From Nostocoides_A vanveenii (GTDB lineage Bacteria > Actinomycetota > Actinomycetes > Actinomycetales > Dermatophilaceae), in NCBI RefSeq assembly GCF_039531165.1, contig NZ_BAAAPN010000015.1:1-64000 (forward strand): a stretch of 64,000 nt of DNA. The letters run 5' to 3'. A program made the position numbers and the translations under genes. Shown one piece after another: positions 16,612 through 25,236 of this stretch. The notes under the pieces were generated by a model. It was not told where the DNA came from, searched no databases, and saw only the letters and a list, made by a program, of their open reading frames with translations. Numbering within the stretch: the stretch's first letter is position 1; every line of letters starts with the position of its first letter.

Positions 16612-18732
16612 TCAGCCCGGGGAGCCCGACTCGAGAAGCCGCACGAAGCCGGCCTCATCGAGAATCACCAGGCCCAGCTCGCGGGCCTTCGCCTCCTTCG
16701 AGCCCGCGCCCGGGCCCACGACCACAAAGTCGGTGTTCTTCGACACGGAGCCGGCGGCCTTGCCACCGCGGGCGAGGATCGCTTCCTTCGCCCCGTCCCG
16801 CGTGAACCCATCCAGCGATCCGGTGACGACGACGGTCATCCCGGCCAACGTCTGGGCCACCGATTCATCCCGCTCATCGGCCATCCGCACGCCAGCTGCG
16901 GCCCAGGCATCGACGATCGCCCCGTGCCACTCGGATCCGGGCCGGTCGAACCAGTCCCGCACCGAATCCGCGATCACCCCACCGACGCCCTCGACTGCCG
17001 AGAGTTGCTCGACGCTCGCCGCGCGGATCGCCTCCATCGACCCGAAGTGCTGAGCCAGCGCGCGCGCCGCAGTCGGACCCACATGGCGGATCGACAGACC
17101 GACGAGCACCCGCCACAGCGGCCGGTCTTTCGCGGTCGCGAGGTTGGCGACCAGTCGCTCACCATTGGCCGAGAGCACCCGCCCATCGACCATCGCCTCG
17201 CGAGCATCGCTCTTCTTGGCCGCGCGCGTATACAGCGGCACGCGCGCGATCTCCTTCTCCCCCAAAGCAAAGAGCCCACCCTCGTCGGTGAGCACGCCGG
17301 ACTCCAAGAGCGCAACGGCCCCCTCCCAACCGAGCGCTTCGATGTCGAAGGCCCCGCGTCCGGCGAGCCCGAAGAGCCGCTCCCGCAACTGCGAAGGACA
17401 TGTGCGGGCGTTCGGGCAGCGAATGTCTTTATCGCCCTCCTTCTCGGGCGCGAGCGGCGTCCCGCACGCCGGGCAGGTCGTCGGCATCACGAACGCCCGT
17501 TCACTGCCGTCGCGCAACTCAATCACCGGGCCGAGGATCTCGGGGATGACGTCGCCGGCCTTGCGAAGGACGACCGTGTCGCCGATGAGCACGCCCTTGC
17601 GCTCGACTTCATAGGCGTTGTGCAGCGTGGCGTTGGTGACGGTCGAGCCCGCCACCGTCACCGGTTCCATGACGCCATAGGGCGTCACCCGCCCAGTCCG
17701 GCCGACATTGACCAGGATGTCGAGCAGTTTGGTGTTGACCTCCTCCGGCGGGTATTTGTAGGCGATCGCCCACCGCGGCGCGCGCGAGGTTGCTCCGAGT
17801 TGGCGCTGCACGGCGATCTCGTCGACCTTGACGACCACGCCGTCGATCTCATGCTCGACGCTGTGTCGGCGCACCCCGAAATCGTCGATGAACACCTGCA
17901 CGTCCTCGATCGTGTCGAGCACCCGGAAATGCGTACTGACAGGCAGCCCCCACCCCTGCATCAGCCCGTATGCCGTGCTCTGCCGCTCGATCTCGAAGCC
18001 CACCCGGGCACCGATCCCGTGCACCAGGAGGTGCAGCGGACGAGTCGCCGTCACCCGAGGATCCTTCTGCCGCAACGAACCCGCTGCCGCATTACGCGGA
18101 TTGGCGAAGGGCGCCTTGCCGGCCGCCACCAGGCCGGCGTTCAGATCGGCGAAGGCCTCGATCGGAAAGAAGACCTCACCGCGGATCTCGACACGCTCCG
18201 GCATGTCGGCCCCGGCGAGTTGCAGCGGCACCCCGGCAATGGTGCGGACATTGAGGGTGACGTCCTCGCCGGTTCGCCCGTCGCCGCGAGTGAGCGCGCG
18301 CACGAGGCGGCCACGTTCATACAGCAGGTTGACGGCCAGGCCGTCGATCTTGAGCTCGCACAGGAAGTGATAGGGCGAGCCGCCGGCCTCCCGCGCCACG
18401 CGGGCCGACCAGGCCAGCAGTTCCTCGGGGCTGAAGGCGTTGTCGAGGCTGAGCATCCGTTCCAGGTGATCGACCGCCTGGAAGTCGGTCGAAAAGGTCG
18501 CGCCGCCGACCTGCTGGCTGGGGCTCTGGGGGGAGCGCAGCGAGGGATGCGCTTCCTCGATCGCCACGAGCCGGCGCATGAGGGCGTCATACTCGCCGTC
18601 GCTGATCGTTGGCGAATCCTTGACGTGATAAGCGAATTGGTGCGCACTCAACTCCTCCGCGAGCGCGACCCACTGGTGGCGCATGTCGTCCGGGACGACT
18701 TCGATCACGGCATCGGGGCTTGCGTCGGTCAC
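16612..18732 (-). CDS. ligA: NAD-dependent DNA ligase LigA
   Basis: Replicative DNA ligase of 706 residues that seals nicks using NAD+. The domain order is complete: Ia domain, adenylation domain with Lys128 in KIDG, OB fold, a four-Cys zinc finger (CPACGTPL and CPNARTCPSQL), helix-hairpin-helix repeats and a C-terminal BRCT domain (about 615-700). The GTG start at 18732 gives MTDASPDAV and lacks a clear Shine-Dalgarno; CAGGAT six bases upstream could be a leaderless -10. In Actinobacteria ligA usually lies between the MetE-like gene and gatC, which fits this context. A very long open frame on the opposite strand is a G+C artefact. Confidence 0.97.
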   Translation of the reverse strand: MTDASPDAVIEVVPDDMRHQWVALAEELSAHQFAYHVKDSPTISDGEYDALMRRLVAIEEAHPSLRSPQSPSQQVGGATFSTDFQAVDHLERMLSLDNAFSPEELLAWSARVAREAGGSPYHFLCELKIDGLAVNLLYERGRLVRALTRGDGRTGEDVTLNVRTIAGVPLQLAGADMPERVEIRGEVFFPIEAFADLNAGLVAAGKAPFANPRNAAAGSLRQKDPRVTATRPLHLLVHGIGARVGFEIERQSTAYGLMQGWGLPVSTHFRVLDTIEDVQVFIDDFGVRRHSVEHEIDGVVVKVDEIAVQRQLGATSRAPRWAIAYKYPPEEVNTKLLDILVNVGRTGRVTPYGVMEPVTVAGSTVTNATLHNAYEVERKGVLIGDTVVLRKAGDVIPEILGPVIELRDGSERAFVMPTTCPACGTPLAPEKEGDKDIRCPNARTCPSQLRERLFGLAGRGAFDIEALGWEGAVALLESGVLTDEGGLFALGEKEIARVPLYTRAAKKSDAREAMVDGRVLSANGERLVANLATAKDRPLWRVLVGLSIRHVGPTAARALAQHFGSMEAIRAASVEQLSAVEGVGGVIADSVRDWFDRPGSEWHGAIVDAWAAAGVRMADERDESVAQTLAGMTVVVTGSLDGFTRDGAKEAILARGGKAAGSVSKNTDFVVVGPGAGSKEAKARELGLVILDEAGFVRLLESGSPG

Positions 18733-18885
18733 TGCCCCATCCTGCCCGACCCGGCGTTCAACGCGTCGAGTCGCGCGGTTCGACGGCGGTGCCTCCCGGG
18801 CAGCAGCCTTGCTCGCGATCGGTCGGCGAAGCGCGGATCGCCCGGAACCATTTTTGTCCGAGGACGTCCTCTACGACGAGTTCGG

Positions 18886-19047
18886 CGTGCCGCGCATGAT
18901 CGATTCGGTCGCGGATCGGGGTCACCCGCGAGACTCAACCTCGGCGACTGCTTCGCCTACGCATTGGCTCGCGCGACCAATCACCCGCTGCTCTTCAACG
19001 GCGAGGACTTCCGACATACCGACGTGCTACCCGCCCTTGGTCCGTGA
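18886..19047 (+). pseudogene. VapC-type PIN toxin, C-terminal remnant
   Basis: One frame ending at TGA 19047 reads HDRFGRGSGSPARLNLGDC, FAYALARATNHPLLFNGEDF and HTDVLPAL, the C-terminal half of a VapC PIN-domain ribonuclease toxin. It retains the acidic residue of the GDCFAYALA helix and the GEDF/HTD motif. The N-terminal half with the first catalytic Asp, and any VapB antitoxin gene, are absent between here and the ligA start. It is therefore a non-functional relic of a type II toxin-antitoxin module. Confidence 0.75.
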
Positions 19048-19163
19048 GCGCGCTGCACGCGACGCGATGTGGCCGGAATGACAGCGTGGGGGCACCTGCC
19101 TGAGCAACGCTCCGTGGTTGGCTGACGTAAACACCCGTGCGCAGCCTCAGGAGCGATTCCCCG

Positions 19164-20660
19164 ATGACCAATCTCGCGTCCAGCCTCACCACTACCGCAG
19201 CCAATGCCCCCGGGAGCACGGCGATCGCGATCGGTGGCAACCACCTGCCGTATGCCGCACTCTTCGGCGCCGCAGCCAAGCTCGCCGGCGAGCTCACAGC
19301 GGCGGGCATCGAACCCGGCGACCGCGTCGCCCTGATCCTGCCGAATGTCCCCGCCTACCCGGTCGCCTTCTTCGGCACTCTGCTCGCCGGCGGCACGGTC
19401 GTGCCGATGAACCCGCTGCTCAAGTCGGGCGAGATCGACTTCTTCTTCACCGACTCGGGCGCCAAGATCGCCTTCGTCTGGCCGGACTTCGTCGATGAGG
19501 CGACCAAGGGTGCCAAAAACTCCGGCACGCGCATCATCACCTGCGACCCGATGGGCCCGGTGGCCGGCCAACTCGACGGCGGCGAGCCGGTCACCACGCC
19601 CGTCGAGCGCGCCGACGACGACACCGCGGTGATCCTCTACACCTCGGGAACGACCGGGCGACCGAAGGGTGCCGAACTCACCCACGCCAACCTGCGCCTG
19701 AATGCCAAGCGCTGCGCCGACGACATCATCCAGGTCACCGCCGACGACGTGCTCATGGGCTGCCTGCCCCTCTTCCACGTCTTCGGCCTGACCGTGGGGT
19801 TGCTCGCGGCGGTCCAGGCCGGGGCGACGCTGGCGCTCATCCCGCGCTTCGACCCAGCGGCCGCGATCGCGACGATCGCGGCCGAGAAGGTCACCATCAT
19901 GCTCGGCGTCCCCACCATGTATGCCGCGATCCTCCACCACCCGGACAGTGCCGGGCTCGACGCCTCGCGCCTGCGCACGTGCGCCTCCGGAGGCTCGGCG
20001 ATGCCGGCCGAGGTGCAACGCGCCTTCGAAGAGAAGTTCGGCTGCGTCATCCTCGAGGGCTACGGGCTGTCCGAGACCTCGCCGGTCGCCTCCTTCAATA
20101 TGCCCGACCGGCCGCGCAAGCCGGGCACCATCGGGATCCCGATCGAAGGCTGCGAGATGACGCTGCTTGACGACTCCGGCACCGAGGTCGCTCAGGGTGA
20201 GGTCGGCGAGATCGCCATCCGCGGCGACAACCTGATGAAGGGCTACTGGCGCAACCCGGAGGCCACCGCGACCTCCATCCCTGATGGCTGGTTCCGCACC
20301 GGCGACCTCGCGACCGTGGATGAGGACGGCTACTTCACCATCGTCGACCGCAAGAAGGACATGATCCTGCGCGGCGGCATGAACGTCTATCCGCGTGAGG
20401 TCGAGGAGTTGCTCTACACCCACCCCGATGTGCTCGAAGTCGCGGTCGTCGCCGTCCCTGACGAGCTGCTCGGCGAGAATGTCGGCGCCGCCGTCGTCCT
20501 GCGGCCCGGCTCGAGCGCGACTCCGGAAGACATCCAGGCGTGGACCAAGGAACGGATCGCCGCCTACAAATACCCCCGCGCCGTCTGGCTGGTCGACGAA
20601 CTCCCCAAGGGCCCGACCGGCAAGATCCTGCGTCGCGAGGTGCACGCGCCCAGCGCGTGA
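19164..20660 (+). CDS. Long-chain fatty-acid-CoA ligase-like AMP-binding enzyme
   Basis: Adenylate-forming acyl-CoA synthetase of 498 residues, activating a carboxylic acid with ATP and then CoA. The P-loop motif YTSGTTGRPKGA is at about 159-170. The second core motif GYGLSETSP, the hinge region GWFRTGDLATVDEDGYF and DRKKDMILRGGMNVYP, and the C-terminal catalytic Lys in GPTGKILRREV are all present. ATG 19164 has AGGAG at 19149-19153, so I prefer it over 19137. The length and motifs fit medium/long-chain fatty-acid ligases, but the substrate cannot be fixed from sequence. It may serve beta-oxidation together with the ETF and enoyl-CoA hydratase genes further on. Confidence 0.9.
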   Translation: MTNLASSLTTTAANAPGSTAIAIGGNHLPYAALFGAAAKLAGELTAAGIEPGDRVALILPNVPAYPVAFFGTLLAGGTVVPMNPLLKSGEIDFFFTDSGAKIAFVWPDFVDEATKGAKNSGTRIITCDPMGPVAGQLDGGEPVTTPVERADDDTAVILYTSGTTGRPKGAELTHANLRLNAKRCADDIIQVTADDVLMGCLPLFHVFGLTVGLLAAVQAGATLALIPRFDPAAAIATIAAEKVTIMLGVPTMYAAILHHPDSAGLDASRLRTCASGGSAMPAEVQRAFEEKFGCVILEGYGLSETSPVASFNMPDRPRKPGTIGIPIEGCEMTLLDDSGTEVAQGEVGEIAIRGDNLMKGYWRNPEATATSIPDGWFRTGDLATVDEDGYFTIVDRKKDMILRGGMNVYPREVEELLYTHPDVLEVAVVAVPDELLGENVGAAVVLRPGSSATPEDIQAWTKERIAAYKYPRAVWLVDELPKGPTGKILRREVHAPSA

Positions 20661-20673
20661 CGGCAGACGTGAC

Positions 20674-20706
20674 GCGGCCCGACACCTGCTGCAGGTGCCG
20701 GGCCGC
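20674..20706. terminator. Bidirectional hairpin between convergent genes
   Basis: GCGGCCCGACACCTG pairs with CAGGTGCCGGGCCGC, 15 bp with one mismatch and a three-base loop, between the convergent acyl-CoA ligase and universal stress protein genes. It probably ends transcription from both sides. Confidence 0.8.
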
Positions 20707-20733
20707 TTCGCTTGCCGTATGCCGTTGACGCGC

Positions 20734-21267
20734 CTACTCTTCGGCGCTCTCGGCCACGACGATTTCGGGGCCGTCCTCGGGGACGACCTGATCGGCCGCG
20801 GGATCGCCGATCGGTCGAACGATGAGGACATCGCAGCGCGCCCGCTTGGTGACCTCTTCGGCGACGGTGCCCAGCAACCGGTCGGTGATGGTCCGGTCGG
20901 CGACGGCGCCCAGGACGATCAGGTCGGCGCTGCGGTCTTCAGCCGTGGCGAGCAGGGCCTTGTCAGGCTCGCCCTCCATCAGCAGGGCGGCGACCACGAC
21001 GGCCCCCTCGTCGCGGGCGAGGGCCACCGCTGCCGCCAGGGCTTCATTGGCGGCCGCACGGCCAAGGACCTGACCGCTGCGCGGGTCACCGCCGAGCGTG
21101 GCGACATTCTTGGCGTCGACACGCCGGGACAACTCCGAATAGGCACACACGATGACCAGGTCGGCATCGTCGTGCCGGGCCAGCCAGGCGGCCCGCGCAA
21201 TCGTCGGGATCGCGAGCGCCGAGCCGTCGGTGCCGGCGACGATCGTGCCGTAGTCGATCTTGCTCAT
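20734..21267 (-). CDS. Universal stress protein (UspA family)
   Basis: Protein of 177 residues with one Usp domain (GTIVAGTDGSALAIPTIARA start, VLGAVADRT near the end). The ATP-binding pattern G-2X-G-9X-G(S/T) is only partly kept: the GT in LLGTVAEEV remains but the middle Gly is replaced, so nucleotide binding is uncertain. ATG 21267 is preceded by GGAGGAGAA. The frame is open upstream into the transporter gene, which is not meaningful. It follows the transporter gene by 15 bases and is likely co-transcribed with it. The C-terminus is acidic. Confidence 0.9.
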   Translation of the reverse strand: MSKIDYGTIVAGTDGSALAIPTIARAAWLARHDDADLVIVCAYSELSRRVDAKNVATLGGDPRSGQVLGRAAANEALAAAVALARDEGAVVVAALLMEGEPDKALLATAEDRSADLIVLGAVADRTITDRLLGTVAEEVTKRARCDVLIVRPIGDPAADQVVPEDGPEIVVAESAEE

Positions 21268-21281
21268 CTGTTCTCCTCCGC

Positions 21282-22664
21282 TCAGTGCCCGCTGGGCAGG
21301 TAGGCGACGTCGTCGACATCGCGGACGATCGGGGGTTCCTTGATCCAGGCCATCGCCACCGCGGCGCACGCCAGCAGGACGCCGGCCGCCATGATCGCGT
21401 TGTTGGGGTTGTCGCCGAGCAGCGAAGCATAGATCTTGCCGAAGGTCAGCGACTGGATGAGCATCGGGATGACGATCATCATGTTGATGATGCCCATGTA
21501 GACGCCGTAGCGGGTCGAGGGGATCATGCGCACGGCCATGATGTAGGGCACGCCCATGATCGAGGCCCAGGCGATGCCGAGACCGATGATCGGGACGAAG
21601 AGCGCGTATTTGTTGGTCAGGTGCGGGAAGATGACCAGCCCGACGGCTGCCAGCAGCAGGCACGACATGTGGACGACTTTCGCGCCTCGGCGTTTGGCCA
21701 GCGCGACCAATGAGAAGGCGACGGTGAAGGTGACGATGTTGTACCAGCCGTTGACCAGGCCGGTCCAGCCCACTGCCTCCTCGAACCCTTTCGACTTCGA
21801 ATCAGTTGTGCCCCAGACCGATTTGGCCATCGATGCGGTCACGAACTGCCAATAGCAGACCATGCCGTACCACTGGAAGAGATAGACCAAGGCGAGCTTG
21901 CGAAGCTCCGTGGGCATCTCGATCACGGCTTCCTTGATCTCCGCGATCGCCGCGCCGAAGCCGCCGCCGGCCTCCTTCTTGGCCTTCAGCGCCGCGAGTT
22001 CCTCGGGCGTCGGCGGTATCTCCGGGGTGGTGAGGATGGAGACGAGGACCGAGCCGACCGAGCATACGGACCCCAGCATGAAGGCGCCGAAAACCCAATA
22101 CGGGATTCCCGCTTCCGTGGTGCCGTCGAGGATCTTCTGGAAGACGAAGAGCGAAAGGTTGGCCAGTGTGATGCCGAAGCCGGTGAAGAAGGACTGGGCG
22201 AGGAAGCCCTTGCCCAACTGGCTGGGGGGCAGCTTGTCGGCGATGAACGCGCGGTAGGGCTCCATCGCCGTGTTGTTGCTGGCGTCCAGCAACCACAGCA
22301 GCAGGACGGCCATCCAGACGGCCGCGACGAAGGGGAAGAGGAAGAGGCAGAGCGCGCAGCCGATCGCTCCGATGAGGAAGAAGGGCTTGCGGCGTCCCCA
22401 CCGCGGGCTCCACGTCCGGTCGGACAAGGCGCCGATCATCGGCTGGATCAACAGGCCGGTGATGGGTCCGGCGAGGTTGAGGATCGGGAGTTCCTCGGGC
22501 TTGGCGTTGAGGAACTGGAAGATCGGGTTGACGGCGGTTTGCTGCATTCCGAAGCTGTATTGGATGCCGAAGAAGCCGAAGTTCATGAGCATGATCTGCT
22601 TCATGTCCATCAGCGGCTTCTGCCGAACGATGGTCGTATGCGTCAGCTCGCCCTGCGTGGTCAT
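21282..22664 (-). CDS. MFS/GPH sugar transporter, SLC45-like
   Basis: Integral membrane transporter of 460 residues with about 12 hydrophobic segments. SDRTWSPRWGRRKPFFLIG carries the RxGRR signature after TM2-3 that is typical of the SLC45/plant sucrose-H+ symporter group, and the N-terminus (NFGFFGIQYSFGMQQT) also resembles that group. A long central cytoplasmic loop (about 215-255) is charged. Import of a disaccharide with protons is the likely role, by family. The start overlaps the stop of the SRPBCC gene by four bases (ATGA), so the two are translationally coupled. Confidence 0.85.
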   Translation of the reverse strand: MTTQGELTHTTIVRQKPLMDMKQIMLMNFGFFGIQYSFGMQQTAVNPIFQFLNAKPEELPILNLAGPITGLLIQPMIGALSDRTWSPRWGRRKPFFLIGAIGCALCLFLFPFVAAVWMAVLLLWLLDASNNTAMEPYRAFIADKLPPSQLGKGFLAQSFFTGFGITLANLSLFVFQKILDGTTEAGIPYWVFGAFMLGSVCSVGSVLVSILTTPEIPPTPEELAALKAKKEAGGGFGAAIAEIKEAVIEMPTELRKLALVYLFQWYGMVCYWQFVTASMAKSVWGTTDSKSKGFEEAVGWTGLVNGWYNIVTFTVAFSLVALAKRRGAKVVHMSCLLLAAVGLVIFPHLTNKYALFVPIIGLGIAWASIMGVPYIMAVRMIPSTRYGVYMGIINMMIVIPMLIQSLTFGKIYASLLGDNPNNAIMAAGVLLACAAVAMAWIKEPPIVRDVDDVAYLPSGH

Positions 22665-23149
22665 CGTCCGTCACCACCCGTCGCGTACTCGCCGGTGCCG
22701 GCCAAGAAGTTCGCCAGTCGGGTCAGTTCCTTCTCCCAGCCCTCACCGTGCCAGCCGGCGACGTCGGGGTCGTAGGGTCCCTGGATGATGCGGACCAGGG
22801 TGCCGTCACGGCCCATCTTGGTGAATTCGACGCGCAACTCCAACGGCTTGGTCGGGTCGATGCCCGGATCGCCGGTGATCTGTTCCCTGGAGACGAAGAC
22901 ATCCGGTTCGAAAAACTCGGAGTAGACGCCATTGGTGACGACTCGAGTGGTCGGGTCGTTGTCTCGAACCTTCACGTGGGTGTGGCGCCCGCCGAGCTTG
23001 TGGTCGCCCTCGAGGGTGTCCTCTTCGACATGCCAACCGGGAGATCCACGCCACTGCTTCAACTCGTGCGGCTCGACCCAGGCCCGGAAAACGCGGGGCC
23101 GGGGGAAATCGAATTGCCGCTCCACGACAACCATGACGTTCGCCGTCAC
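22661..23149 (-). CDS. SRPBCC/AHSA1-type ligand-binding protein
   Basis: Protein of 162 residues of the START-like SRPBCC superfamily (AHSA1 branch). The N-terminus VERQFDFPRPRVFRAWVEPHELKQW and the TLVRIIQGPYDP and GWHGEGWEKELTRLANFL blocks are typical. Members bind hydrophobic ligands or regulate stress responses; the ligand is unknown. The GTG start at 23149 has GAGGGGAAG upstream. It is first in a three-gene run with the transporter and universal stress protein. An inverted repeat at 23216-23249 lies just upstream. Confidence 0.85.
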   Translation of the reverse strand: MTANVMVVVERQFDFPRPRVFRAWVEPHELKQWRGSPGWHVEEDTLEGDHKLGGRHTHVKVRDNDPTTRVVTNGVYSEFFEPDVFVSREQITGDPGIDPTKPLELRVEFTKMGRDGTLVRIIQGPYDPDVAGWHGEGWEKELTRLANFLAGTGEYATGGDGR

Positions 23150-23215
23150 GCTCTTCCCCTCTCTCTCATTGCGTCCAGAATTTGAAGCGAAAGACAGCCT
23201 GGCACTGCGCTTTTC

Positions 23216-23249
23216 GTTCGTCTACTGTTCGTGTCAAGTTGAGACGAAC
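23216..23249. promoter_or_regulatory. Inverted repeat upstream of the SRPBCC gene
   Basis: GTTCGTCT (23216-23223) and AGACGAAC (23242-23249) form perfect 8-bp arms around an 18-base spacer. On the minus strand a TTGACA lies between them. It sits upstream of the SRPBCC gene and overlaps the last codons of the DMT transporter, so it could be an operator for an unseen regulator or a weak terminator. Confidence 0.35.
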
Positions 23250-24226
23250 GGGCACATTCGGGCAGCCCGATTGCGCCGGTCTCGGTTGGGCGTGTTGATG
23301 ATTGCGGCTGCTGCCAGGACGATGACGAAGCCCGCGATCTGCGCGGCACCGAGGTGTTCGCCGAGGACGAGGACGCCGAGCAGGACCGAGACCACGGGGA
23401 TGAGATAGGTAACGGTCGTCGAGACGATCGTCCCGGCTTCGCGGACGACGTCGTACTGGAGCATGTAGGCCAGACCGGTGCCGACGAAACCCAACACGGC
23501 GATGCAGGCGATCGCCAACCAGACCGGGTAGTCCGCGTGGTCACCGCCGCTGGTCAGCGACCAGGGGGCCGCGACCTCGTCGCGATCCATCAGCCACCAG
23601 CCGAGCAGGATCGGCACCATGAGCACCGAACCACACATCAGCAGGGCGGTCGGTTGGGAGAGGCCACCGAGGTCGGCGCTCCCGAGGTAGCGCCGGTTGT
23701 AGGTCCAGCCCAGCCCGTAGCACGCGCCCGACAGCACGACGATCAGGAAGCCGACGGGGTCGGGTCGCCCCTCGGCATTCCAGGGCTCGGCGATGATGGC
23801 AACGCCGACGAATCCGACGAGCACGGCAGCCAGCTTCGTGCCGGTCAGACGCTCGCTCGGCAGCAGCGCCAGGGCGAACAGGACGGTGGCGATCGGCGTC
23901 GTGGCATTGCCGATGCCGGCGAGCGCCGAGGAGACTCGCGTCTCGCCGATGACGAAACCGAGGAAGGGCAGGGCCGAGAGAAAGACCGAGCACACGAGCA
24001 GGTGGGCCCAGATGCGGCGATCGCGCGGGAGGCGAGTCCCGCTGATCCGCAAGAGGATCAGCAAGATGGCCGCCCCGGCCCAGATGCGTGCGGTCGCGAT
24101 CTGCACGGGATGGAGCGCGGCCAGCCCGACCTTCATGAACAGGAAGCTCGAACCCCAGATCAACGCCAACGCCAGGAACTTCGCTTGCCACGGCACTCGT
24201 CGCCTCGGTGCGGCGGCCTCGCTCAT
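23234..24226 (-). CDS. DMT family (EamA) transporter
   Basis: Ten-helix drug/metabolite transporter of 330 residues with two EamA repeats (KFLALALIWGSSFLFMKVGL and, in the second half, GTGLAYMLQYDVVREAGTIV). ATG 24226 overlaps the stop of the MetE-like gene (ATGA). The frame is open upstream within that gene, but the overlap and motif start favour 24226. The transported compound is unknown; family members export amino acids or metabolites. Confidence 0.9.
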   Translation of the reverse strand: MSEAAAPRRRVPWQAKFLALALIWGSSFLFMKVGLAALHPVQIATARIWAGAAILLILLRISGTRLPRDRRIWAHLLVCSVFLSALPFLGFVIGETRVSSALAGIGNATTPIATVLFALALLPSERLTGTKLAAVLVGFVGVAIIAEPWNAEGRPDPVGFLIVVLSGACYGLGWTYNRRYLGSADLGGLSQPTALLMCGSVLMVPILLGWWLMDRDEVAAPWSLTSGGDHADYPVWLAIACIAVLGFVGTGLAYMLQYDVVREAGTIVSTTVTYLIPVVSVLLGVLVLGEHLGAAQIAGFVIVLAAAAIINTPNRDRRNRAARMCPFVST

Positions 24227-25236
24227 CGATTGCCCTCCTCGGTCAGTTGCCGACCGACGGCGACGGCGTCCCGCGTGATCCGGCGAGCGATGGCCAGCGT
24301 GGTGCCCGCCAGACCGCAGGCCGGCGTGACGGTGACGGACGCGAGGGCGGCAGCCTCCAGTCCCACGCGTTCGAACGCCCCGAGGATCACGCCGCGGGCC
24401 GCATCGGCGCTCGTTGCACTGTCGCCGGTCAGCACGCCGGCGAAGACCCGAACCCCGGACTCGATGGTGGCGGCAACCGACTCCCACCGCGTCGCGCTGG
24501 CGTCGTTCAGATCCAGCGAAATCGCACCGGCTCCTGCGGCCCGAAGCAAGGGCATCGGCGCACCTGGCGCGCAGCAATGCACGACGGTGAGACCGTCGTG
24601 CTTCGCGAGCACCTCCTGCAGGCCGCGCGCGGCGACCTGCGGGTCGATGGCGCGGATGCGGCCATACCCCGATGCCGTTGGGAGGTTGCCCGCAAGCACC
24701 GCGGGCAGCGAGGGCTCGTCGAGTTGCAGCACCACGTCGGCACCGGGCACGAGGCGCCGGACATCGGCGACATAGCGCGAAATCCCCTCTGCCAGTGAGG
24801 CGAGCACGTCGCGGCGCGCACCCTCATCGACGAGCGAGCGCTCGCCTCGGGTCAACTCGAGCGAAGCGAGCAGGGTCCACGGCCCGCAGACCTGCACCTT
24901 CAGACTGCCGGCAAAACCGTCGTAGGCCTCGGCAAGTTCGTCCAGGTCCGCACGGTGCAGGGCGGCCGTGCGCTGTGCGTCGCGACCCGGTCGGTCCACC
25001 AGCCGCCAGCCGGCTGGTTGCAGGTCGACGGGGAGGTCGACGAGCAGGCCGGCGGCGCGTCCGATGATGTCGGCGCCAGGACCGCGGTGGGGAGTCTCCG
25101 GCAGATAGGGCAGGCCGATGCCGTCACCGTCGATGAGCAGATCCCGGACGGTGACGATGGCTTCCCGGACGTCGGTTCCGGGCCACGATCCGACGCCGGT
25201 CGCCTGCGTGACGGCGGGCGTGGTGGCCGGGCTCAC
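24223..25236 (-). CDS. MetE-like (cobalamin-independent methionine synthase C-terminal fold) protein
   Basis: Protein of 337 residues with the UROD/MetE-like barrel. ATGVGSWPGTDVREAI, the zinc-ligand-type VVHCCAPGAPM and the terminal VTPACGLAG are visible. It lacks the N-terminal half of MetE, as do the short actinobacterial proteins found next to ligA (the Rv3015c type). Whether it transfers methyl groups to homocysteine is not established for this short class. GTG 25236 overlaps the previous stop as GTGA, fixing the start. It is part of the cysteine desulfurase-mnmA-PPOX-MetE-DMT run. Confidence 0.8.
   Translation of the reverse strand: MSPATTPAVTQATGVGSWPGTDVREAIVTVRDLLIDGDGIGLPYLPETPHRGPGADIIGRAAGLLVDLPVDLQPAGWRLVDRPGRDAQRTAALHRADLDELAEAYDGFAGSLKVQVCGPWTLLASLELTRGERSLVDEGARRDVLASLAEGISRYVADVRRLVPGADVVLQLDEPSLPAVLAGNLPTASGYGRIRAIDPQVAARGLQEVLAKHDGLTVVHCCAPGAPMPLLRAAGAGAISLDLNDASATRWESVAATIESGVRVFAGVLTGDSATSADAARGVILGAFERVGLEAAALASVTVTPACGLAGTTLAIARRITRDAVAVGRQLTEEGNR

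Noticed and set aside
16924..19047. Open frame of about 700 codons on the plus strand opposite ligA
   Set aside because: It mirrors the codon structure of ligA in a high-G+C genome and shows no domain pattern, except that its last 53 or so codons coincide with the separate VapC remnant.
20734..21663. Open frame joining the universal stress protein to part of the transporter region
   Set aside because: The upstream part is an out-of-frame reading of the transporter gene; ATG 21267 with a strong ribosome-binding site fixes the real start.
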